DNA from: Hydrogenophilales bacterium
Lineage (GTDB): Bacteria; Pseudomonadota; Gammaproteobacteria; Burkholderiales; Thiobacillaceae
Direction: 5' to 3'
Length of the DNA stretch: 64,000 nucleotides
Assembly: GCA_016719465.1 (NCBI GenBank)
Contig: JADJYY010000019.1
Coordinates: 30,556 to 94,555 of the forward strand
In this document: one piece after another, positions 9,827 to 18,339 of the stretch
How the letters are laid out: every line of letters starts with the position of its first letter
Position numbering within the stretch: position 1 is the first letter of the stretch
The notes under the pieces: generated by a model
What the model was told of the DNA's origin: nothing
Databases searched by the model: none
Seen by the model: only the letters and a program-made list of their open reading frames with translations
Program-made: the position numbers and the translations under genes

Positions 9827-10643
9827 CCAGGAATCCCGCCAGGCGCGGGCCGACGAGGGGTTGGGGCCAGGTTTTATCGCCCAGGCGGGCCACCCGGCGA
9901 AGGCCCATCAGGCTATTGGTCAGCATGACCTCATCCGCGTCCAGCAATGCCGCCAAGTCGAAATCCGCTTCTTCCACGGTCAGGCCCTCCGCCGCCGCCC
10001 TCCGCATCAGCCGGGCTCGGGCCACACCCGCCACACCGCACTGTTCCAGGCTCGGGGTTTGCAGGCGCCCGTTTCGCCACAGGAAGAGATTGCTCGACAC
10101 GCCGCAAACCACTCGGCCGGAGTGATCCAGGAGTATGCCCTCGTCAATGGCGGGATCATTCCATTCCGCCCGGGCCAGGACATTCTCCAGGCGATTCAGA
10201 TGCTTGATGCCGGCCAGGGCGGGCTGCGGCCCCAAGCGCAGCTGGCACACCCGCAGGGTCAGCCCTTCCCTGGGGTATTCGGCGCCATCACCAGGCCAGC
10301 AGGTCAGTATGCGCGTGCATCGCGGGGAGATCGGTGGACGATAGCCGCGCGGCCCTTCGCCGCGAGTCAGCGTAAGGCGGAGCACGCCCGACGCCGGCAA
10401 CGGCTCAAGCCGGGCCAGGTCCCGGTCGAGAACCGTCGCGTCGGGACAATCCAGGCCCAGGCGGTTACAGTCCTCGGCAAGCTTGGCCAGATGATCGCTC
10501 CACCAACGCGGCCGGCCGTCCGCGATACGGAGGGTGCGAAACACCCCGTCGCCGTAGTTCAGGCCCCGGTCCAACGCGGCAATGCGGGTTGCCGCGAGGC
10601 CGTTGATCAGAATGCGGGGAAGAACGCCTGGCTGAGCAGCCAT
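9819..10643 (-). CDS. pabC: Aminodeoxychorismate lyase
   Basis: 274-residue class IV PLP-dependent protein. The PLP lysine is in LAGIKHLNRLENVLAR, and GLNYGDGVFRTLRI near the N-terminus is the family signature. It converts 4-amino-4-deoxychorismate to p-aminobenzoate and pyruvate for folate synthesis. The position between fabF and mltG is the classic proteobacterial one and supports PabC over a branched-chain aminotransferase or D-amino acid transaminase. Confidence 0.9.
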   Translation of the reverse strand: MAAQPGVLPRILINGLAATRIAALDRGLNYGDGVFRTLRIADGRPRWWSDHLAKLAEDCNRLGLDCPDATVLDRDLARLEPLPASGVLRLTLTRGEGPRGYRPPISPRCTRILTCWPGDGAEYPREGLTLRVCQLRLGPQPALAGIKHLNRLENVLARAEWNDPAIDEGILLDHSGRVVCGVSSNLFLWRNGRLQTPSLEQCGVAGVARARLMRRAAAEGLTVEEADFDLAALLDADEVMLTNSLMGLRRVARLGDKTWPQPLVGPRLAGFLDA

Positions 10644-10665
10644 CGAGCCTACCCGATGGCCGAAC

Positions 10666-11919
10666 TCAAACCCTGCGGAAGATCAGGGTGCCGTTGGTGC
10701 CGCCGAAGCCGAAGTTGTTCTTCAGCGCCAGCTCGATCTTCATGGGCCGCGCCACATTGGCGCAGTAGTCCAGGTCGCACTCCGGATCCTGCTCGAAGAG
10801 ATTGATGGTGGGCGGCGAGACCTGGTGATGCACGGCCAGGGCGGTGAACACGGATTCAACCCCGCCGGCGCCACCCAGCAGGTGGCCGGTCATGGACTTG
10901 GTGGAGTTCACCACCAGCTTGCGCGCCGCGTCGCCGAAGGCCAGCTTGATGGCCTCGGTCTCGTTCTTGTCGCCCAGGGGCGTGGAGGTGCCGTGGGCGT
11001 TGATGTACTGGACCTCATCCGGATTGATGCCCGCGTCGCGCAGGGCGTTGACCATGGAGCGCCTGGGACCGTCGGTATCCGGCGCGGTCATGTGGAACGC
11101 ATCGCCACTCATGCCGAAGCCGGCGATTTCCGCGTAGATGCGGGCGCCGCGCGCCCTGGCGTGCTCGTATTCCTCCAGGACCATGACGCCGGCGCCCTCG
11201 CCCAGCACGAAGCCGTCCCGGTCCTTGTCCCAGGGACGACTCGCCGTGGCGGGATCGTCGTTGCGGGTGGACAGGGCCTTGGCGGCGGAGAAACCGCCCA
11301 CGGCCAGGGGACAGACCGTGGATTCGGCGCCACCGCAGACCATCACATCCGCGTCGCCGTGCTCGATCATGCGGGCGCTGGTACCGATGGCGTGCAGGCC
11401 CGTGGTGCAAGCGGTGACCACGGCCAGGTTGGGCCCCTTGAGGCCCAACAGGATGGACAGGTTGCCCGAGATCATGTTGATGATGGTGCCCGGGATGAAG
11501 AAGGGCGAAATCTTGCGGGGCCCACCGGTTTCCACATAGGTCTGGTGGGTATCCTCGATCATGGGCAGGCCGCCGATACCCGAACCGATATTGACGCCGA
11601 TCCGCTCCCGGTTCGCATCCGTGATTTCCAGCCCGGAATCCTTGACGGCATCGATCCCCGCCGCCAGGCCGTAATGGATGAAGACATCCATGCGCCGGGC
11701 CTCCTTGGCGGAGAGGTATTTGGCCACATCGAAGTCTTTGACCTCCCCCGCGATCTGGGAAGGAAACCCGGTGGGATCGAAGCGGCTGATGCGGGTGATT
11801 CCGGAACGACCCGCGATGATATTGGCCCAGCCTTCTTCCACGGTGTTACCCACCGGTGAAATCAAACCTAAGCCGGTAACCACCACTCTGCGCCTGGGGG
11901 GACGGGAAACCTGGGACAA
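10666..11919 (-). CDS. fabF: 3-oxoacyl-ACP synthase II
   Basis: 417 residues. The Cys-His-His triad is visible: cysteine in VVTACTTGLHAIG, first histidine in NAHGTSTPLGDKNE, second in STKSMTGHLLGGAGG. The C-terminus KNNFGFGGTNGTLIFRRV carries the FGFGG motif. It elongates acyl-ACP chains in type II fatty-acid synthesis. A hairpin with a T-run lies between it and acpP, so fabF may have reduced read-through or its own promoter. Confidence 0.96.
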   Translation of the reverse strand: MSQVSRPPRRRVVVTGLGLISPVGNTVEEGWANIIAGRSGITRISRFDPTGFPSQIAGEVKDFDVAKYLSAKEARRMDVFIHYGLAAGIDAVKDSGLEITDANRERIGVNIGSGIGGLPMIEDTHQTYVETGGPRKISPFFIPGTIINMISGNLSILLGLKGPNLAVVTACTTGLHAIGTSARMIEHGDADVMVCGGAESTVCPLAVGGFSAAKALSTRNDDPATASRPWDKDRDGFVLGEGAGVMVLEEYEHARARGARIYAEIAGFGMSGDAFHMTAPDTDGPRRSMVNALRDAGINPDEVQYINAHGTSTPLGDKNETEAIKLAFGDAARKLVVNSTKSMTGHLLGGAGGVESVFTALAVHHQVSPPTINLFEQDPECDLDYCANVARPMKIELALKNNFGFGGTNGTLIFRRV

Positions 11920-11937
11920 GATAAGGCTCCTGATGCG

Positions 11938-11967
11938 GAAAAAGAAAAAAACCCGGCCGAGGCCGGG
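11938..11967 (-). terminator. Hairpin terminator between acpP and fabF
   Basis: On the minus strand: CCCGGCC, a two-base loop, GGCCGGG, then a run of seven T followed by CTTTTT. It lies 43 bases after the acpP stop. This is a strong candidate for raising acpP expression above fabF by partial termination. Confidence 0.8.
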
Positions 11968-12010
11968 CGCGCGCGCCGCCGCGAGGCCGGCGACGCGCGG
12001 TATACCGCGA

Positions 12011-12250
12011 TTACTTGTTCAGGTGGCCGTTGATGTAATCAACAGCTTGCTGGACGGTGGTGATCTTCTCGGCTTCCTCGTCGGGAATCTCGCACTCGAA
12101 GGCCTCTTCCAGAGCCATCACCAGTTCCACCGTGTCGAGAGAGTCGGCGCCCAGGTCATCCACGAAGGAAGACTCCAGCTTGACGTCGGCTTCATTGGCG
12201 CCCAGCTGCTCGGCGACGATCTTTTTGACACGCTGCTCAATATCACTCAT
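12011..12250 (-). CDS. acpP: Acyl carrier protein
   Basis: 79 acidic residues, MSDIEQRVKKIVAEQLG. The phosphopantetheine attachment serine is Ser37 in DDLGADSLDTVEL. The start is fixed by the family N-terminus. It carries acyl intermediates for all Fab enzymes encoded around it, and for PlsX. A promoter-like TAGAAT and a downstream hairpin suggest that it is transcribed more strongly than its neighbours, as expected for this abundant protein. Confidence 0.97.
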   Translation of the reverse strand: MSDIEQRVKKIVAEQLGANEADVKLESSFVDDLGADSLDTVELVMALEEAFECEIPDEEAEKITTVQQAVDYINGHLNK

Positions 12251-12286
12251 CAGAAAACTCCCTACGGGTAGCAAAAAAGCGGGGGC

Positions 12287-12292
12287 ATTCTA
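12287..12292 (-). promoter_or_regulatory. Candidate acpP promoter, -10 element
   Basis: On the minus strand the sequence TTTTGCTAGAATGCC contains an extended -10 (TGCTAGAAT) 37 bases upstream of the acpP ATG. TTGATT at 12317-12312 is a possible -35 but 19 bases away. The GC-rich tract after the -10 resembles a stringent-type discriminator. Confidence 0.45.
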
Positions 12293-12346
12293 GCAAAACC
12301 CCGCGACGAAGAATCAATTGGATGGCGAATAATACGACTTCCCGCC

Positions 12347-13084
12347 TCAATCCATGTACATGCCGCCGTTGACATGCAGGGTGGCGCCGGTGATGTAGCC
12401 CGCCCCATCGGAGGCCAGGAAGGCCACGCCGTGGGCGATATCCTCGGGCGTGCCCAGTTTGCCGAGGGGGATCCGCTCCATCAGCTTGCTCCTGGCCGCC
12501 TCGGGCAAGGCCTTGGTCATGTCGGTGTCGATGAAGCCTGGCGCCACGCAATTGACCGTGATGCCCCGGCTGCCCACTTCCTGGGCCAGGGACTTGGAAA
12601 ACCCGATCATGCCGGCCTTGGCGGCGGCGTAATTGGTCTGGCCCGCGTTGCCGGAGGCCCCCACCACCGAGGCGATGCTGATGACGCGGCCGAAGCGGGC
12701 CTTCATCATGGGCCGCAGCACGGCGCGGGAAAGGCGAAACACGGAGGTGAGATTGGTGTCGATGATGGACGCCCATTCCTCGTCTTTCATGCGCATCAGC
12801 AGGTTGTCCCGGGTGATGCCGGCATTGTTGACCAGGATATCGATGCGGCCGTGCCGTCCCAGGATGCCGTCGATGGCGGCGTCCACCTGGGCGGCATCGT
12901 TCACGTTCAGCATCAGGCCCTCGCCCTTGAGGCCGGCTTCGGCCAGGCCCGCGCCGATGGCCTCGGCTCCGGACTCGCTGGTGGCGGTGCCCACCACGAT
13001 GCAACCGGCCTGGCCCAGGGCGTGCAGAATGGCCTTGCCGATGCCCCGGGATGCGCCGGTGACCAGCGCTACGCGTGCTTCCAT
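12347..13084 (-). CDS. fabG: 3-oxoacyl-ACP reductase
   Basis: 245-residue short-chain dehydrogenase. Cofactor motif VTGASRGIGKAI, NNAG in DILVNNAGITRDN, and the catalytic Ser-Tyr-Lys in ISIASVVG...TNYAAAKAG. The C-terminus ITGATLHVNGGMYMD is typical of FabG. It uses NADPH to reduce 3-oxoacyl-ACP. The ATG at 13084 gives the family-standard N-terminus MEARVALVTGASRG. It is separated from fabD by ten bases. Confidence 0.96.
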   Translation of the reverse strand: MEARVALVTGASRGIGKAILHALGQAGCIVVGTATSESGAEAIGAGLAEAGLKGEGLMLNVNDAAQVDAAIDGILGRHGRIDILVNNAGITRDNLLMRMKDEEWASIIDTNLTSVFRLSRAVLRPMMKARFGRVISIASVVGASGNAGQTNYAAAKAGMIGFSKSLAQEVGSRGITVNCVAPGFIDTDMTKALPEAARSKLMERIPLGKLGTPEDIAHGVAFLASDGAGYITGATLHVNGGMYMD

Positions 13085-13094
13085 GCTCGCCTCC

Positions 13095-14027
13095 TTAAGT
13101 CTTGATTTTCGCCAGGGTGTCCGCCATGGCGGCGGCATCGGCCAGGGCGACGCCGGTGACGCCGTCCACGATGCGTTTGTTCAGGCCGGCCAGCACCTTG
13201 CCAGGGCCACATTCGGCGATCAGTTCGACGCCCCCGGCGGCCATGGCCTGAATGGTTTCGACCCAGCGCACCGGGCTGTAAAGCTGCCGGGCCAGGGCAT
13301 CGCGGATGGCCGCCGGATCGGCATGGCCGGCCACGTCCGCGTTGTGCAGAACGGGCACCACGGGCGACTTCACCTCGATGCCGGCCAGGGCGGCAAGGAG
13401 TTTTTCCGCCGCGGGCTTCATGAGGGCGCAGTGGGACGGCACGGATACCGGCAGGGGCAAGGCCCGCTTGGCGCCCTTCTCCTTGGCCAGGGCGCAGCCC
13501 CGGTCCACCGCCGCCCGGTGGCCGGCGATGACCACCTGGCCCGGGGAATTGAAATTGACCGCTTCCAGAATCTCGCCCTGGGCCGCTTCCGCGCACACGG
13601 CGCGCACGGCGGCATCGTCCAGGCCAAGCACGGCGGCCATGGCGCCGACACCTTCCGGCACGGCGGACTGCATGGCCTCGGCCCGCAAGCGCACCAGTTT
13701 CACGGCATCGGCAAAGCCGATGGCATTCGCGCACACCAGGGCGCCATATTCACCCAGGCTGTGGCCCGCCATCAGCGCCGGCGCCGGACCACCCCGGCTT
13801 TGCCAGAGACGGTAAGCCGCCACGCCGGCCGCCAGCATCACGGGCTGGGTATTGACGGTCTGATTCAGGAGATCGGCGGGGCCGTCGCTCGCCATGATCC
13901 AGAGATCCTGGCCCAGGGCATCGGCTGCCTCGGCAAAGGTCTCGCGAACGGGCGCGGCATCGCCATAGCCGGCCATCATACCCACCGACTGGGAGCCCTG
14001 GCCGGGGAACACGAATGCAAATTTCAT
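13095..14027 (-). CDS. fabD: Malonyl-CoA:ACP transacylase
   Basis: 310 residues. Motifs: FVFPGQGSQSVGMM at the N-terminus, catalytic serine in MAGHSLGEYGALV, histidine in VSVPSHCALMKPA. The ATG at 14027 is preceded by GGAG at seven bases; a slightly longer start adds only a few residues. It charges ACP with malonate for FabH and FabF. It sits between fabH and fabG in the cluster. Confidence 0.96.
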   Translation of the reverse strand: MKFAFVFPGQGSQSVGMMAGYGDAAPVRETFAEAADALGQDLWIMASDGPADLLNQTVNTQPVMLAAGVAAYRLWQSRGGPAPALMAGHSLGEYGALVCANAIGFADAVKLVRLRAEAMQSAVPEGVGAMAAVLGLDDAAVRAVCAEAAQGEILEAVNFNSPGQVVIAGHRAAVDRGCALAKEKGAKRALPLPVSVPSHCALMKPAAEKLLAALAGIEVKSPVVPVLHNADVAGHADPAAIRDALARQLYSPVRWVETIQAMAAGGVELIAECGPGKVLAGLNKRIVDGVTGVALADAAAMADTLAKIKT

Positions 14028-14064
14028 GGACATCTCCGATTGATCGCTCAAGCGAACCGACGGG

Positions 14065-15039
14065 TCAAAAACGAACGAGTACCGATCCCCAGGTGAAACC
14101 GCCGCCGAAGGCTTCCATCAGTACCGTTTCGCCCACCTTGATCTTGCCTTCCCGCACGGCCGTGTCCAGAGCCAGGGGGATGGAAGCGGCGGAGGTGTTG
14201 CCATGGCGGTCCACCGTAACCACCACCCGCTCCATGCTCATGCCCAGTTTTTTCGCCGTGGCCTGGATGATGCGGATGTTGGCCTGGTGGGGCACCAGCC
14301 AGTCAATGTCGGTCTTGTTCAGGCCGTTGGCCTGCAGGGTTTCATCGACGATGGCGTCCAGGGTATTCACCGCCATCTTGAACACGGCGTTGCCGGACAT
14401 GCGCATGTAGCAGGCGCCTTCCTTCTTGAGGGAAACGCCGCCATCCACGAACAGCAGGTCCTGGTAGCGGCCGTCGGCATGGAGATGGGTCGCCAGGATG
14501 CCGGGCTCATCGGATGCCCGCAGCACCACGGCGCCGGCGCCGTCACCCCAGAGCATGCAGTTGCCCCGGTCGCTCCAGTCGGTGATGCGGGACAGGGTTT
14601 CCGCGCCCACCACCAGGGCGGTCCTGACCTGCCCGGAACGGATGAACTGGTCCGCCACCGACACGGCGTAGACGAAGCCGCTGCACACGGCCTGCACATC
14701 GAAGGCGGGACAGCCGTTGGTGATGCCCAGCTTGGCCTGGAGGACGCAGGCGGTGCCGGGGAATACGCGATCCGGCGTGGTCGTGGCGACCACGATGAGA
14801 TCGATTTCGCCGGCGTCGATGCCGGCCGCCTCGATGGCCTTTTCCGCGGCCTGCTGGGCCAGATCGCTGGTGAGCTCGCCTTCGGCCGCGATATGACGTT
14901 CGCGGATGCCCGTGCGCTCGAGGATCCACTCGCTGGTGGTCTCGATCTGGGCCTCGAGTTCCGCGTTGGTCAGCACCCTGGCGGGAAGATGGCTGCCGGT
15001 GCCGATGATTCTCGAATAAATTCTGGACGCCTGATTCAA
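14065..15039 (-). CDS. fabH: 3-oxoacyl-ACP synthase III
   Basis: 324 residues. Catalytic cysteine in VQAVCSGFVYAVS, histidine in WLVPHQANIRI and asparagine in DRHGNTSAASIPLAL complete the KAS III triad. The C-terminus EAFGGGFTWGSVLVRF is standard. It starts fatty-acid synthesis by condensing acetyl-CoA with malonyl-ACP. Its start overlaps the plsX stop by four bases, indicating coupled translation. Confidence 0.96.
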   Translation of the reverse strand: MNQASRIYSRIIGTGSHLPARVLTNAELEAQIETTSEWILERTGIRERHIAAEGELTSDLAQQAAEKAIEAAGIDAGEIDLIVVATTTPDRVFPGTACVLQAKLGITNGCPAFDVQAVCSGFVYAVSVADQFIRSGQVRTALVVGAETLSRITDWSDRGNCMLWGDGAGAVVLRASDEPGILATHLHADGRYQDLLFVDGGVSLKKEGACYMRMSGNAVFKMAVNTLDAIVDETLQANGLNKTDIDWLVPHQANIRIIQATAKKLGMSMERVVVTVDRHGNTSAASIPLALDTAVREGKIKVGETVLMEAFGGGFTWGSVLVRF

Positions 15040-16082
15040 GCGGGTTCTCCTTCCTGGGCCAGGCCTTCGCCGCCGCCGTTGTGGATGCCGACCTGCTCGG
15101 CGATGCGCCGCAACAGACCGCCGCGCACTTCCTCGGCCGCCTTGAGGATGGCCTGTTCGAAGGCGAATACGTCGGCGGAGCCGTGGCTCTTGATGATCAC
15201 GCCGTTGAGCCCCAGCAGGCTGGCGCCGTTATAGCGGCGCGGATCCAGCTTGCGCTTGAAGGCGCGCAACACGGGCAAGGCGATGATGCCGGCCAGGCGG
15301 GTGATGAGGTTTTTCTTGAATTCACCGCGCAACTGGTCGGCCATCAGCTTGGCCAGGCCTTCCGATGTCTTCAAGGCGATATTGCCGACGAAGCCGTCGC
15401 ACACCACCACGTCCACGGTGCCCTTGTAGATGTCGTCGCCTTCCACGTTGCCCTGGAAATTGAGACCGCTGGTCTTGAGCAACTCGCCGGCCTGTTTCAC
15501 CACCTCGTTGCCCTTGATGTCTTCCTCGCCGATATTGAGCAGGCCCACGCTGGGCCGCTCCTTGTGCTCGATGGCCGCGGCCAGGGCCGCCCCCATGATG
15601 CCGAACTGGAGCAGATGCTCGGCGCTGCAATCCACGTTGGCGCCCAGGTCCAGCACGTAAGTGCTGCCGGCGCGGGAAGGCAGGGTGGAAGCGATGGCGG
15701 GTCGATCGATGCCAGGCAGGGTTTTCAGTACGAAGCGGGAAACCGCCATGAGGGCGCCGGTATTGCCGGCGGAAACGCCGGCATCGGCCTCGCCGCGTTT
15801 CACCAGGTCGGCGGTCACGCGCATGGAGGAGTCCTTCTTGGTGCGCAAGGCGACCGGCAAGGGGTCGTCCATCTTCACCACCTCGCTGGCGTGATGGACG
15901 CGCAGCCGGGTGCCCGGCTCGGCCTTGTTGGCTTTCAGTTCGGCGCGGATCACATCCGCCAGGCCGACCAGGACGATGTTGATGTCCGGCTCCTGGCGCA
16001 GGAAGTCCAGCGCGGCCCTGACGGTGACATGGGGACCGTGATCGCCCCCCATGGCGTCAATGGCGATTGTGATTTCTCGCAT
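15036..16082 (-). CDS. plsX: Phosphate acyltransferase PlsX
   Basis: 348 residues, beginning MREITIAIDAMGGDHGPHVT, the family N-terminal signature. Internal landmarks include GNTGALMAVSRFVLKTLPGI and VCDGFVGNIALKTSEG. It makes acyl-phosphate from acyl-ACP for glycerophospholipid synthesis. The order rpmF-plsX-fabH is conserved in proteobacteria. The C-terminal tail (GIHNGGGEGLAQEGEPA) is low complexity and probably flexible. Confidence 0.95.
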   Translation of the reverse strand: MREITIAIDAMGGDHGPHVTVRAALDFLRQEPDINIVLVGLADVIRAELKANKAEPGTRLRVHHASEVVKMDDPLPVALRTKKDSSMRVTADLVKRGEADAGVSAGNTGALMAVSRFVLKTLPGIDRPAIASTLPSRAGSTYVLDLGANVDCSAEHLLQFGIMGAALAAAIEHKERPSVGLLNIGEEDIKGNEVVKQAGELLKTSGLNFQGNVEGDDIYKGTVDVVVCDGFVGNIALKTSEGLAKLMADQLRGEFKKNLITRLAGIIALPVLRAFKRKLDPRRYNGASLLGLNGVIIKSHGSADVFAFEQAILKAAEEVRGGLLRRIAEQVGIHNGGGEGLAQEGEPA

Positions 16083-16147
16083 GGTCGATCAGCCTGGCCG
16101 CGCGAGGACGCTCGCCCCCGCATGGCATTGCCGGTCGCGGAGAAGGA

Positions 16148-16333
16148 TCAGCTGTTGTCGGCCTTGGTGCTGACGACCTTGCGGCCACGATAGTAGCCGT
16201 TGGGGCTGATGTGGTGGCGCAGGTGCATTTCGCCGGTGGTGGCTTCCACGGCGGTGGGCGGCGTGGTCAGAAAATCGTGGGCGCGATGCATGCCGCGCTT
16301 GGAAGGGGACTTCTTGTTCTGTTGAACGGCCAT
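16148..16333 (-). CDS. rpmF: Ribosomal protein bL32
   Basis: 61 residues, MAVQQNKKSPSKRGMHRAHD, the L32 N-terminal signature. The histidine-rich segment MHLRHHISPNGYYRGRKVV matches the zinc-free form; no CxxC pairs are present. The start at 16333 has GGAG-like purines upstream. It lies between yceD and plsX as usual. Confidence 0.96.
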   Translation of the reverse strand: MAVQQNKKSPSKRGMHRAHDFLTTPPTAVEATTGEMHLRHHISPNGYYRGRKVVSTKADNS

Positions 16334-16361
16334 AACGTTCTCCTTGATTAAAACCTGTAAA

Positions 16362-16799
16362 TCAGGCCTGAAAGCCCGCGCCGCACCGCCCATCCTCATG
16401 ACGGGGCGATACCGGCAGGCTCAAAATAATCTCGTCTTCCACCAGGCTTGCCACATCCAGGGGCGCTTCCGCGACCAGGGCATCCACCAGGGGATCTTCA
16501 CTTTCCCAACGTTCCAGCTCGGCCTCATCCCGCGCCACGGACAGAACATTGCTCAATTCAAGCCGCTCCGGAAACTTTTCCAGACAACGCTGGCATGTCA
16601 GCCAAAGCCGGGCGTCGATCCGCAGCCGCAATACGGGCCGGCCCGCCTCCGATCCGCCCGCAATATGGTATTGCACTGCAACATCATCTGAGGTCAAATT
16701 GTCGCGCAAGCGGGGCAACTCATCGACACGCAACTCGCCTTCCAGGCTTCCGCCGGAGCGGGCGAAGCGCAGCGCGTCCAAGAGTGCCGGTGCAGACAT
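16362..16799 (-). CDS. yceD: YceD family (DUF177) protein
   Basis: 145 residues. The central WLTCQRCLEKFPERLEL with its CxxC pair and the acidic C-terminal region DVASLVEDEIILSLPVSPRH are characteristic of YceD/DUF177. YceD is encoded immediately upstream of rpmF in most bacteria and has been implicated in 23S rRNA or 50S maturation; that role is from family knowledge. It is the first gene of the long minus-strand block and is divergent from pycA. Confidence 0.92.
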   Translation of the reverse strand: MSAPALLDALRFARSGGSLEGELRVDELPRLRDNLTSDDVAVQYHIAGGSEAGRPVLRLRIDARLWLTCQRCLEKFPERLELSNVLSVARDEAELERWESEDPLVDALVAEAPLDVASLVEDEIILSLPVSPRHEDGRCGAGFQA

Positions 16800-16905
16800 A
16801 AGCCGGAAATGCTAAGCTTTACGGCCCTTTTTGTCAAAGTTACGAGGCCATTCAGAACAGGTTTCTTTCTGGAATCCTCTCGGTGCCACCTTCAAAGGCC
16901 ATAGC

Positions 16906-18324
16906 GTGATCAAGAAGATACTCATTGCCAACCGGGGCGAGATCGCCGTCCGCATCGTGCGGGCTTGCAAGGAGATGGGGATCAAGTCGGTGGCCATTTA
17001 CACCGACGCCGATCGCCATGCCCTCCATGTCAAGAAGGCCGACGTGGCCTACAACATCGGCTCCGACCCGGTCCTGGGCTACCTCAACGCCCACAACATC
17101 GTGAACCTGGCGGTAGCCTCGGGCTGCGACGCCCTCCATCCCGGCTATGGCTTCCTCTCGGAAAACCCCGTCCTGGCGGAAGTGTGCGCCCGGCGCGGCA
17201 TCAAGTTCATCGGCCCCTCGCCGAAGGTCATCACCCAGATGGGCGACAAGATCCAGGCGCGCCAGGCCATGATCAAGGCCGGCATCCCGGTGGTGCCCGG
17301 TTCCGACCACAATCTCGAGAATGCCGAGGAAGCCCTGAAACTGGCCAAGGAAATCGGCTATCCGGTCATGCTCAAGGCCACCAACGGCGGCGGCGGGCGC
17401 GGCATCCGGCGCTGCGACTCCGACGACGAGCTGGTCAAGAACTACGAGCGGGTGGTATCCGAAGCCACCAAGGCCTTCGGCAAGCCCGAGGTGTTCATCG
17501 AGAAGTGCGTGGTGAATCCCAAGCACATCGAGGTGCAGATCATCGGCGACAGCCACGGCAACTGCGTGCATCTGTACGAGCGGGACTGTTCCATCCAGCG
17601 CCGCAACCAGAAGCTCATCGAGATCGCCCCCTCGCCCCAGTTGACCGATGCCCAGCGGGAATACATCGGCAAGCTGGCGGTGCGCGCCGCCAAGGCGGTG
17701 GGCTACGAGAACGCCGGCACCGTCGAGTTCCTGCTGGACCACGACAACCAGTTCTACTTCATGGAGATGAACACCCGCCTCCAGGTGGAACACACGGTGA
17801 CCGAGAACATCACCGGCATCGACATCGTCCAGGAACAGATCCGCATCGCCGACGACCTGCCCCTGCAATACAGACAGGAGGACATCCGCTATCGCGGCTT
17901 CGCCATGGAATTCCGCATCAACGCGGAAGACCCCCAGAACAGTTTCCTGCCCAGCTTCGGCCGCATCACCCGCTATTACGCGCCCGGCGGCCCCGGCGTG
18001 CGCACCGACGCGGCCATGTATTCCGGCTACACCATTCCGCCCTATTACGACTCCATGTGCGCCAAGCTCACCGTCTGGGCCCTGAACTGGGAGGCGGTCA
18101 TCGAGCGGGGCCGGCGCGCCCTGGACGACATGAAGGTCTACGGCGTCAAGACCACCATCCCCTACTACCAGGAAATCCTGCTCTGCCCGGATTTTCGCAC
18201 CGGCCGCTTCAACACCGGCTTCGTCGACGCCCACCCGGAACTCCTCAACTACGCGGTCAACCGCCCCCCCGAGCACGTGGCCGTGGCGCTCTCCGCGGCC
18301 ATCGCCGCCCACCTCGGCATCTGA
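16906..18324 (+). CDS. pycA: Pyruvate carboxylase subunit A (biotin carboxylase)
   Basis: 472 residues from a GTG at 16906 (protein VIKKILIANRGEIAVRI); upstream in-frame starts would add a tail not seen in the family. ATP-grasp landmarks: NGGGGRGIRRC, EKCVVNPKHIEVQI, ERDCSIQRRNQKLIEIAPSP, and MEMNTRLQVEHTVTE. It carboxylates biotin on the partner subunit. The next gene encodes a carboxyltransferase plus biotin carrier, so this pair is a two-subunit pyruvate carboxylase rather than AccC with AccB. The downstream gene follows 15 bases later. Confidence 0.88.
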   Translation: MIKKILIANRGEIAVRIVRACKEMGIKSVAIYTDADRHALHVKKADVAYNIGSDPVLGYLNAHNIVNLAVASGCDALHPGYGFLSENPVLAEVCARRGIKFIGPSPKVITQMGDKIQARQAMIKAGIPVVPGSDHNLENAEEALKLAKEIGYPVMLKATNGGGGRGIRRCDSDDELVKNYERVVSEATKAFGKPEVFIEKCVVNPKHIEVQIIGDSHGNCVHLYERDCSIQRRNQKLIEIAPSPQLTDAQREYIGKLAVRAAKAVGYENAGTVEFLLDHDNQFYFMEMNTRLQVEHTVTENITGIDIVQEQIRIADDLPLQYRQEDIRYRGFAMEFRINAEDPQNSFLPSFGRITRYYAPGGPGVRTDAAMYSGYTIPPYYDSMCAKLTVWALNWEAVIERGRRALDDMKVYGVKTTIPYYQEILLCPDFRTGRFNTGFVDAHPELLNYAVNRPPEHVAVALSAAIAAHLGI

Positions 18325-18339
18325 ACGGAAGAAATCAAG